Shown: positions 8,707 to 15,802 of the stretch, one piece after another | Numbering within the stretch: position 1 is the first letter of the stretch | How the letters are laid out: each line of letters starts with the position of its first letter | Position numbers and translations under genes: made by a program | Origin: JBBTCX01 sp964494205 | GTDB taxonomy: Bacteria > Planctomycetota > Phycisphaerae > UBA1845 | Assembly: GCA_964494205.1 (NCBI GenBank) | Contig: CAZBRD010000001.1 | Span: forward strand, 186,001 to 250,000 | DNA: 64,000 bases | Direction of reading: 5' to 3' | Notes under the pieces: generated by a model | Told to the model about the DNA's origin: nothing | The model's database searches: none | What the model saw: the letters and a program-made list of their open reading frames with translations, nothing else

Positions 8707-8732
8707 TCGTGCGAGAATCCTTTCTCGCACGA
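8707..8732. repeat. Palindromic repeat, copy A
   Basis: An 11-bp perfect stem, TCGTGCGAGAA / TTCTCGCACGA, closes the tetraloop TCCT. It belongs to the family also seen at 8741, 59863, 60773, 60809 and 60831. It sits about 30 bases after the stop of ftsY. Confidence 0.9.
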
Positions 8733-8740
8733 AACACTTC

Positions 8741-8758
8741 GCGGGAATCCTCTCCCGC
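8741..8758. repeat. Palindromic repeat, copy B (divergent)
   Basis: GCGGGA / TCCCGC with the same TCCT loop, flanked by one A/C mismatch. Compared with copy A, the A in the left arm became G and its partner T became C, a compensatory pair. It is only eight bases from copy A and five bases from the ftsY stop. Confidence 0.8.
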
Positions 8759-8762
8759 ATTC

Positions 8763-9677
8763 TTACTCCGCGAACAGCGCCTGCGTAAACGTGTTCGGAT
8801 CAAACGGCTCAATGTCCGCCGGCGTTTCGCCCAAGCCCACAAACTTCACGGGTACGTTCAGTTGATCCCGTAGGCCAACCACGACGCCGCCCTTCGCGCT
8901 TCCGTCTAGCTTCGCGAGCATGATGCCAGACACTGACACATGCTGCGAGAACTGCCTCGCCTGATTGATCGCGTTCTGGCCGATTGTCGCGTCGAGCACG
9001 AGAAGCACTTCATGCGGTGCACCGGGAATCTTTCGCTCCACTACTTTTTGAATCTTGGTCAGCTCGCGCATCAAATGGTCCTGCGTGTGCAAGCGGCCGG
9101 CTGTGTCGATCAGCAGCACGTCCACGCCGCGCGCGATCGCAGCCTCACACGCATCAAACGCGACAGCACCCGGGTCCGCACCCTGATCATGCTTGATAAT
9201 CTGAATTCCCAAACGCTCCGACCAAACCGTCAATTGCGCGACGGCAGCCGCCCGAAACGTATCGCACGCACCAAGGATTACTTTCTTCCCGCTCTTGTGA
9301 AAGTAATTCGCCAGCTTCGCAACACTCGTCGTTTTGCCGGAGCCATTGATGCCCGTCACCAGAATCACCGTCGGCCCGCTCGGTGCGAACTTGATCTGCC
9401 GATCCTGCTCCGGCCACAGCGTCGTGATATGCTTCTTCAGGTAATCCGTGATCTCCTGCTCTTCAACGATCTCGCCCTTCTTCCAGCCGCTCTTCACGAT
9501 GTCGAGCAGTTTCGTGGATGTCGTCGGGCCGAAATCCGCCGTGAGCATCGTGTCTTCCAGCCGGCTGATCGTGTCCTGATCGATCTTCTTCCCAATGCGC
9601 AGGACAGACCGAAAGCTCGCGGCGATCTTCTCGCGCGTCTTGGCTAACCCTTGCTTGAGACGGTCAAACAGACCCAT
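8763..9677 (-). CDS. ftsY: Signal recognition particle receptor FtsY
   Basis: A 304-residue SRP-receptor GTPase that docks ribosome-nascent-chain/SRP complexes at the inner membrane. The short N domain (residues 1-90) is followed by the G domain: P-loop GINGSGKTT near 109, DTFRAAA, DTAGR and the closing LAKLDGSAKGG, then the FVGLGE motif. The acidic A domain of E. coli FtsY is missing, as in many bacteria. The ATG at 9677 matches the usual MGLFDRLKQGL start; longer frames lack similarity. An acidic orphan gene ends 62 bases upstream, and palindromic repeats lie just past the stop. Confidence 0.97.
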   Translation of the reverse strand: MGLFDRLKQGLAKTREKIAASFRSVLRIGKKIDQDTISRLEDTMLTADFGPTTSTKLLDIVKSGWKKGEIVEEQEITDYLKKHITTLWPEQDRQIKFAPSGPTVILVTGINGSGKTTSVAKLANYFHKSGKKVILGACDTFRAAAVAQLTVWSERLGIQIIKHDQGADPGAVAFDACEAAIARGVDVLLIDTAGRLHTQDHLMRELTKIQKVVERKIPGAPHEVLLVLDATIGQNAINQARQFSQHVSVSGIMLAKLDGSAKGGVVVGLRDQLNVPVKFVGLGETPADIEPFDPNTFTQALFAE

Positions 9678-9739
9678 CGTTATGATTTCCCTTCCTAATT
9701 GGTTGATTTCACTTGGCGATTTACCCGCGAACAGGCGAA

Positions 9740-10258
9740 CTAACACACGATCGTGACGAGACCCTTATTCTCTTCGGCTCCGCGTTCAAGTATCCCGCCC
9801 CATTCTTCGGCGTACGATTGAAAGTCCTCAAACGTCTCAAACCCGCCTCGATCGTCGGGCCCCGGCTTGTAAAACTCCGCACATTCGCCCAGATCAATCG
9901 ATTTCCACCGCGTCGCAAATCGCAGCACAGTCGCAGGGCTCCAAATCGATTCCAGAGCTACATAGTCGGGGCGTTCGGGAATCGAAAGATCCCGAATCGC
10001 TAATGCCGTGTTTTCTCTCACTGACCAGAAGAGGGAATCGAACACTTCAGCGAACGCCGTACAACTGGCGGACTTCCACAGACCTCGCCAGACGTCAAAG
10101 GTTTCGAGGAATTCCATTCTCGCGAGGTGAGTATCCCAACCCAAGTCTTCTTGCAAGAACTGATCATCTTCAAGTAACTCCGCCAGCGGAACGCTCTTTT
10201 TCAACACATCTGAAAACCAATTCCAGTCAACAAGATGCGGAGATACTGTAACGCCCAT
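9740..10258 (-). CDS. Acidic protein of unknown function
   Basis: A 172-residue soluble, acidic, tryptophan-rich protein without signal peptide or membrane segment. Visible blocks are HLVDWNWFSDVLKK near the start and ERPDYVALESIWSPATVLRF in the middle. The C terminus reads ERGAEENKGLVTIVC. I do not recognise the family; acidic single-domain proteins of this kind are often immunity or adaptor proteins, but there is no toxin partner here. It lies between nusB and ftsY on the same strand and could be cotranscribed with ftsY. Confidence 0.65.
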   Translation of the reverse strand: MGVTVSPHLVDWNWFSDVLKKSVPLAELLEDDQFLQEDLGWDTHLARMEFLETFDVWRGLWKSASCTAFAEVFDSLFWSVRENTALAIRDLSIPERPDYVALESIWSPATVLRFATRWKSIDLGECAEFYKPGPDDRGGFETFEDFQSYAEEWGGILERGAEENKGLVTIVC

Positions 10259-10329
10259 GAGTCAATTCCTTGGCGGTTGATTTCGATTGAAAGCAAGCCG
10301 TAACAATACCGCAGACCTTAATCGCGGCA

Positions 10330-10743
10330 TCACTTGTCGATTCCTTCCATCTCTTTCAGAAGCTTATCGAGCACGCCATTGATGAACTTCGGCGATTCCG
10401 CGCCGCCGTATTCCTTGCCGATTTCGACAGCCTCATCAAGCACGACACGTGGCGGCGTTTCGCCTTCGCGCAGCTCGACGACCGCCACGCGAAGCATATT
10501 ACGCTCCACCGGCGAAAGACGAGAGAGGTCCCAGTTTTGCAGGTGATTCTGAATCGATTGGTCAATCTGCTTTTGATTGGGCCAAAAACCGCGAAGCAAC
10601 GTGATCGCGTATCGGACAGCCTCCTGCGACACCTCCATCGCGTCAGCCAATTCGATACAGGCGGAATCAGATTGCTGCTGCTGAACATCCCACTGGCTCA
10701 GCGCCTGCATCGCGAGAATTCGAGATTGCCGTTCGATTCGCAT
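10330..10743 (-). CDS. nusB: Transcription antitermination factor NusB
   Basis: A 137-residue all-helical NusB, which binds boxA RNA with NusE (S10) and assists rRNA antitermination. The start RQSRILAMQALSQWD matches the conserved first helix, and the end is typical: VVELREGETPPRVVLDEAVEIGKEYG followed by PKFINGVLDKL. Length is normal. It lies downstream of ribH on the same strand with a 256-base gap that contains repeats, echoing the common ribH-nusB arrangement, though the spacing and repeats suggest they may be separately transcribed. Confidence 0.96.
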   Translation of the reverse strand: MRIERQSRILAMQALSQWDVQQQQSDSACIELADAMEVSQEAVRYAITLLRGFWPNQKQIDQSIQNHLQNWDLSRLSPVERNMLRVAVVELREGETPPRVVLDEAVEIGKEYGGAESPKFINGVLDKLLKEMEGIDK

Positions 10744-10826
10744 AGATCAATCTTGGCTCGCGGGCCATGCCTCAACAAAACGTGTCAATGAACAAGATAA
10801 TGCCGATTGTCGATGGCCGAATGACT

Positions 10827-10886
10827 ATTGTCGATTAGATAACGCGTGAATTATTCAAATCTGTAGAGAATTCTTTAATCGACAAT
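10827..10886. repeat. 11-bp inverted repeat in the ribH-nusB gap
   Basis: ATTGTCGATTA (10827-10837) and TAATCGACAAT (10876-10886) are perfect reverse complements separated by 38 AT-rich bases. A further ATTGTCGAT lies at 10806-10814. The same word clusters at 33279-33309. It lies upstream of nusB (minus strand). Confidence 0.6.
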
Positions 10887-10950
10887 GAGGACTTGGTCTG
10901 ATGTCACCGCATACGTTTGGGAATCTGACGAAAGGCGTTTGACTGTCATT

Positions 10951-10993
10951 CCCTCTCCCTCTTAGGGAGAGGGCAGGGTGAGGGTCTCTTGAG
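10951..10993. repeat. 43-base dispersed stem-loop repeat, copy 1
   Basis: A 10-bp perfect stem CCCTCTCCCT / AGGGAGAGGG with loop CTT is followed by GGGTGAGGGTCTCTTGAG. It differs by one base from the copy at 22102 and has a third, more divergent copy at 34658. It lies six bases from the stop of ribH. Confidence 0.9.
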
Positions 10994-10999
10994 TTAGTA

Positions 11000-11533
11000 T
11001 CACTGAGTCTTGTTTAGAGTTCTTAGCACATTAACCATCTCAATCGCACTCATCGCAGCCTCGACGCCTTTGTTGCAGCTGGACGGCCCAGCGTCCTTGG
11101 TTGTCCTCACAACAGATTCCACGCCGCCCCCGTTTGTAATCGGAGCAGCCCGCTCAATCGCCTGCTCAACGGTGTCAGCCGTGATCACCCCGAACGCCGT
11201 GGGCACGCCGGTAGCTAATGCCACTTCGCTGATACCCCGCGCTGCCTCGCCAGCCACATAATCGAAATGCGGCGTGTCCCCTCGAATCACGCAGCCCAGG
11301 CAAATGACCGCATCAAATCCGCCCGATTCCGCCAGCCTCTTCGCGGCCACAGGGATCTCAAACGCCCCCGGCACATGCACGCAGGTAATGTCCTCATCCC
11401 TACACCCGTGCCGAACCAGACAATCCACCGCCCCCGCAAGCAACTTCGACGTGATGAACTCGTTGAAGCGACTCACCACAATGGCGAAACGCTGCGAATG
11501 AACAGAGAGTTGACCTTGGATGTCGTGAGGCAT
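11000..11533 (-). CDS. ribH: 6,7-dimethyl-8-ribityllumazine synthase
   Basis: A 177-residue lumazine synthase, penultimate step of riboflavin synthesis, joining ribityl-aminouracil and dihydroxybutanone phosphate. Signatures: AIVVSRFNEFITSKLL, VPGAFEIPVAAKRL, CLGCVIRGDTPHFDYV and GVITADTVEQAIERA. The phosphate-binding NKGVEAAMSAIEM follows. The usual short link between ERA and NKG is longer than normal here (about 20 extra residues, including TNGGGVESV). This would fall in the surface loop before the last helix. No other riboflavin gene is nearby. Confidence 0.95.
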   Translation of the reverse strand: MPHDIQGQLSVHSQRFAIVVSRFNEFITSKLLAGAVDCLVRHGCRDEDITCVHVPGAFEIPVAAKRLAESGGFDAVICLGCVIRGDTPHFDYVAGEAARGISEVALATGVPTAFGVITADTVEQAIERAAPITNGGGVESVVRTTKDAGPSSCNKGVEAAMSAIEMVNVLRTLNKTQ

Positions 11534-11596
11534 CTTCTCGTCAACGATTGATTAACGGTTTGAATTTCGCAATTAGTAATTTGTAATTGGTAATTG

Positions 11597-12745
11597 TCAT
11601 CCCGCTACTTTCTTCGCCTGAATACGATTCCCCTTCAGGTCAACAATCTCAATCAACTTCGCCCAATCGTCCTTCACAAGGTGCTCCGCCAATTCTTCCG
11701 CCGTCATCTTGGCCTTGATCGAGAATGTCGCATTGCCTTTCGTCACCGATGGCCCCGTGACGTTCATGATCTTGTCCTGGCTGATGTCACGAAGCTTCTG
11801 CTTGAGCTTCAAGGCATCGCCGACGGTCATCCCCTCAATTTCAAGTGAAAGCTCGCCACCGGAGCTGATGCGCGTAGCCCAATTCTTCATGCAGGTTTCG
11901 TAGGCGCGCTTTACCAATATCTGACCGGCATTTGAAAGGGCCTTCTTCCCCGCTTGCGGGGATTGATCGCGAAACCCTTGCGCTCCACCACGTATATTTG
12001 GTTCAGAATCGCTAACGATGAGCTGAGCTGTGTCGGTGTAATACATCTTGAACATCGCGTCGCCGTTGTACATCGCGACGGGCTCACCAGCTAATTCCTT
12101 GACTCCTGCTGCGTTTGCTTGAGACGTTCCAGTAATGAAAATCTGCGTGCCGAAATCCTTTGCAATCGCTTGCAACTTCGCGACGTTGCCTTCAGCTGCT
12201 GCATCCGCGCCTTCCTTCTCGGCTATCGCGCGAAGCTGTTCGCCAGCGTAAACCTTGAACCCTGATTCAAGCAGCTTCTTTTCAATCTCAGATTCGAGGA
12301 TGCTGGAGTCTTGTTCCCGGCCATCAATGACTTCTTTGATGAATACCATGATTCCAGGTCGACCAATCTGATCGAGCACGTTTTGCACTTCACCCCAACT
12401 TGTGGCAATCTCGCTCTTATTCACTTTCGCAACAATCTTGCAGTAATACGTTCCGCCCGCCCCTTCACCTTTCTCAAGAATCTTGAAATCGCTGATGATG
12501 CCATCTGCACGTGCATAGATCGTGTCGCGAACCAACTCGAAGTTCTCGACTTGGCTTCGCGAACTGATTTCGCTTTTACCGCCCTGTTCCAGCGCTTTTC
12601 GTTTGGCGTCGTTTAAAGCACTCTCCTCGCTCAACGCTTCCCCCGTCACGGTCACCTCGACCACATCCTGAGCCGCCGCGATCGGCACGACCGTCAAGAA
12701 AACCAACCCCACGAGCGATAAACAAATGGTCCGCAAACTGACCAT
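11597..12745 (-). CDS. Exported protein, flagellar assembly T / LPP20-like fold
   Basis: A 382-residue exported protein: signal peptide MVSLRTICLSLVGLVFLTVV to about residue 24. The next part, VEVTVTGEALSEESALNDAKRKALEQGG, is typical of LPP20/FlgT-N type domains, where an Ala-rich helix follows a TGEG-like strand. The middle (ESEIEKKLLESGFKVYAGEQL) resembles the CsgG/DUF4384-like domain that senses or assembles surface structures. Function is unknown. The ATG at 12745 has GGGAGG five bases upstream, so longer starts are rejected. The gene stands alone, with its own promoter region upstream. Confidence 0.75.
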   Translation of the reverse strand: MVSLRTICLSLVGLVFLTVVPIAAAQDVVEVTVTGEALSEESALNDAKRKALEQGGKSEISSRSQVENFELVRDTIYARADGIISDFKILEKGEGAGGTYYCKIVAKVNKSEIATSWGEVQNVLDQIGRPGIMVFIKEVIDGREQDSSILESEIEKKLLESGFKVYAGEQLRAIAEKEGADAAAEGNVAKLQAIAKDFGTQIFITGTSQANAAGVKELAGEPVAMYNGDAMFKMYYTDTAQLIVSDSEPNIRGGAQGFRDQSPQAGKKALSNAGQILVKRAYETCMKNWATRISSGGELSLEIEGMTVGDALKLKQKLRDISQDKIMNVTGPSVTKGNATFSIKAKMTAEELAEHLVKDDWAKLIEIVDLKGNRIQAKKVAG

Positions 12746-13250
12746 GGAAACCTCCCTATTCCTCAAACCAGCAAAAACGGTGTCGACACCGACTACCCGC
12801 AGCCGGAACCTTTTAGATCGTCCAACCGGATCGCGATTGTGACCACGGACCACCGTTGGTCAAGGCAATCAGGCCTTCCGCTGCCGGAATAGACCATCCT
12901 CGGGCAGGCCCAGTTAGCGAACTCCATGTCTGACAAATGGTTCCAGAATATCGGGACCGCCCGGAAGGGGTCTCCTTCCGACTCATGTCACCATTGGTTA
13001 TCGCCCGTTGAACAATCGTGTATCACATTTGAAAGAAACGCCCGCTCGGCACATAATAAGTAGGAAATCGTGGGTCGATCAGGGGGATGCGATAGTCGCC
13101 AACCGGCGTGTCGCGCAAGAGGGGAGAGTTCGCAATCAGGCGGCCAACCGCCGCCGACGTCAATTCGACGTTCGCCTCGGCGACACTCCACCCACCCACA
13201 ATCTACCTCGCAAGGATGTCACTCCACGCAGTGAACAGAAAGGTTCCGAA
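12746..13250. other. Intergenic region upstream of two divergent exported proteins
   Basis: About 500 bases without a supported gene. An in-frame extension of the metalloprotease begins at 13008 but has no ribosome site. It holds a probable promoter (13029-13057). Confidence 0.6.
13029..13057 (+). promoter_or_regulatory. Probable sigma-70 promoter
   Basis: TTGAAA, a 17-base spacer, then CATAAT. It would give a transcript starting about 13064 and a leader of about 190 bases to the metalloprotease start at 13251. Confidence 0.5.
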
Positions 13251-15749
13251 ATGTTGAACTACGTGAACCCAGCCGGTCATCATCGAGCGATTGATTGTGT
13301 CGCATCACCCATGCGCTCAGTCATCGCATCGCTCGCTTTTTGCCTCGTCACGACGATCGGTCTCGCCGCACCGCGCGACGTCAACCAGTCGTTCGGCCTG
13401 AAGGACAGCACCGTTATCTCCCTCGATCTGCCCGTAGTCGCCGGCAGTGCCGTCAGCATCGAAGTCCCGGTCAACGGCATTCACTCAACGCTCACGCTTT
13501 ATCCACAGTCGGTCCGCGCCCCTGGTTTCGAAGTCCGCCTCGAATTGGCGGACGGTTCGTTCATGCCCGTCGAACCGGGTCCGGTCCGTACATTGCGCGG
13601 CCACGTCGAAGGCATCGACGGAAGTTCGGCGGCCGGTCTTCTGGCGGACGAAGGTCTGTACGCGCGAATCTTCTTGCCAGATGGCAGCCAGCACTGGATC
13701 GAACCACTCGCCGGATCAGTCGCGGGTGCAGGTCCGAATGATCACGTGATCTATCGCGGCGCGGATGTCGTGCCCAGCGGCGGCGAATGCGAGCTCCTCG
13801 ACGAGCGTCACGCCATGGCACAGCAACAGGCTATTCAACAAGATACCGAAAACGGTGGTGTAGCCGGTGGCGCTTTCTATCTAACAGAGCTCGTCTGCGA
13901 AGCCGACGTCGAATATTTCCAGGACTTCAACAGCAACGTTCAAACAGTCCAAACCAAGATCGAGAACATCATTAACAGCATGAACCTGCAATACGAGCAG
14001 GAAGTTCAAATCTCGCATCTAATCACGATCATTATCGTGCGCACGGCCGAGCCCGATCCGTATTCGGGCACGTCGGCATCGGGCATTCTCAATCAGTTCC
14101 GCAACGTCTGGACTCAGAATCCCCCGTCCGATGCGCATCACGACGTAGCGCAATTGTTCACCGGCCGCAACATCGTCGGCGACAACGGCAGCTCTGGTAC
14201 CATCGGCGTCGCGTGGCTCGGCGGCGTCTGCAACGGTCAAGGTTACAGCGTCGTCGAAAACTGCTGCTCCAGCATGGCCTGCCTCACAGACTTATCTGCC
14301 CATGAGCTTGGCCACACCTGGGACGCGGCGCATTGCTCGTGTCCCGGCTGGACGATGAACCCCAGCCTGACGTGCGCAAACAATTTCCACCCAACCGATT
14401 CGATTCCGGATATTATTGCGTTTCGCAACACGCGCTCGTGCTTGAATTTTAACGACCCGCTCCTTCGCATTCTCATCAGCGGTCCGCTGGAAGTTTCCGA
14501 AGGGACAACGGTTCAGTACATCGCCACCGCCCAGTATCAACTCGGCGATGATGAAATCGTGACGGCCGGCACGGTCTGGTCCGTCGATCCACCTTCCGCA
14601 GGTTTCTTCAATGCTCCGGGACTTTTCACGGCTAGCAATGTCATTGGCGATCAACCAGTGACCATCGTCGCCACCTACACAGACGACACCGGCAGCGACA
14701 CCGACATGCGCGACATCACGATCTTTGATCTCGATGCGCCAGACCCGCGGACTGTCGTGGTGGAAATCGTTCCGCAGCTTGAATTGGGCACGCTCTGCCC
14801 GGGCGAGTCCTTCACCGCCGATGTCCTGCTGTCCGCTCCTGATGGCGACATAAACAACGTTCGTCTCATCCAGTTCGACACGGCGCTCACTTCCGGCGTC
14901 ACGATCGACGAGTTCAACTGGAGCATCGAGGAACTGACCAGCGACGCCCTGTATCTCCAGCTCGTTCAAGGTTCGGTTTACACCGCAACCTATATTGGCC
15001 AATCACCGACTCCCGGATTGATTCTCAATCTAAACGCGACGCCCAAACTCGTCGCGCACGTGCAGGCGACCATCATTGAGGAAGGCGCGCTCGATCTCTG
15101 TGGTCATCAATTTCCACCGGTGACCGACGAAAGCGTACGCTTTTCGAGCGGGTTCGAAATGATCGCGGAGTTCAGTCAGGCATTGGGCAATGTGGACTGC
15201 GGCAACCTCATCGTGAACCCCGGTGCCGGTTCACTGGAGCTAGTTTCAAGCGTTCCGCCGGATGGAGCCATCGACGCTCGCCAGCCATCCAACCTCGACG
15301 GATCCAACCCTGTCGGCTGGCAGTCGATTACGCTGACGTTTAATTGTTCGACCAGCGGCATGACAGCTGAAGACTTCACGTTGTCGCTCGATCCGCCGGG
15401 TGCGACACCGACGATTGAAAACGTCGTCAGCAACGGCAATGAGATCACATTGAACCTGTCTTCGCCGATTACGCCCGGCGCATGGACCACATTCACCCAC
15501 GTAACCAGCGGCGACAGCGTATCGCTCGGCTACCTGCCGGCCGACGCTAACGGAGACGGAACAGCCAGCCCGATCGACATCCTCGCCCTGATCGATCAGC
15601 TCAACGGCGTCCAGAACCCACCGTTGACGATCTGGCAAAGTGATATCAATCGCTCCGGCGTGACTGAGCCGTCCGACGTACTTCGCCTGATCGACCTGCT
15701 GAACGGCGCGGACAGCTTCGCAGCATGGAATGGAGTAACCCTACCGTAG
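13251..15749 (+). CDS. Secreted zinc metalloprotease with C-terminal dockerin module
   Basis: An 832-residue exported protein; the signal peptide spans MRSVIASLAFCLVTTIGLAA if it starts at 13311, or includes a 20-residue extension from 13251. The catalytic site HELGHTWDAAHC near residue 351 is a full HExxHxxxxxH zinc site of the reprolysin/M12-like group. Ig-like regions follow (about 390-700). The C terminus (about 765-832) has two dockerin-like calcium loops, DANGDGTASPIDILALIDQL and DINRSGVTEPSDVLRLIDLL, ending WNGVTLP. The final 165 residues closely match those of the protein at 27058-29895. Probably acts outside the cell. Confidence 0.85.
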   Translation: MLNYVNPAGHHRAIDCVASPMRSVIASLAFCLVTTIGLAAPRDVNQSFGLKDSTVISLDLPVVAGSAVSIEVPVNGIHSTLTLYPQSVRAPGFEVRLELADGSFMPVEPGPVRTLRGHVEGIDGSSAAGLLADEGLYARIFLPDGSQHWIEPLAGSVAGAGPNDHVIYRGADVVPSGGECELLDERHAMAQQQAIQQDTENGGVAGGAFYLTELVCEADVEYFQDFNSNVQTVQTKIENIINSMNLQYEQEVQISHLITIIIVRTAEPDPYSGTSASGILNQFRNVWTQNPPSDAHHDVAQLFTGRNIVGDNGSSGTIGVAWLGGVCNGQGYSVVENCCSSMACLTDLSAHELGHTWDAAHCSCPGWTMNPSLTCANNFHPTDSIPDIIAFRNTRSCLNFNDPLLRILISGPLEVSEGTTVQYIATAQYQLGDDEIVTAGTVWSVDPPSAGFFNAPGLFTASNVIGDQPVTIVATYTDDTGSDTDMRDITIFDLDAPDPRTVVVEIVPQLELGTLCPGESFTADVLLSAPDGDINNVRLIQFDTALTSGVTIDEFNWSIEELTSDALYLQLVQGSVYTATYIGQSPTPGLILNLNATPKLVAHVQATIIEEGALDLCGHQFPPVTDESVRFSSGFEMIAEFSQALGNVDCGNLIVNPGAGSLELVSSVPPDGAIDARQPSNLDGSNPVGWQSITLTFNCSTSGMTAEDFTLSLDPPGATPTIENVVSNGNEITLNLSSPITPGAWTTFTHVTSGDSVSLGYLPADANGDGTASPIDILALIDQLNGVQNPPLTIWQSDINRSGVTEPSDVLRLIDLLNGADSFAAWNGVTLP

Positions 15750-15802
15750 AGAGGCGGCGGAAACTTTCCTCAGTTGTGAAGTGTCATTGGTTGGCACAAA
15801 TC

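Noticed and set aside
9740..10258. Toxin-antitoxin or immunity gene
   Set aside because: No toxin partner or recognised immunity family is visible; kept as unknown.
13008..13250. Extended start of the metalloprotease
   Set aside because: The extension has no ribosome site, no family similarity, and a probable promoter lies within it.
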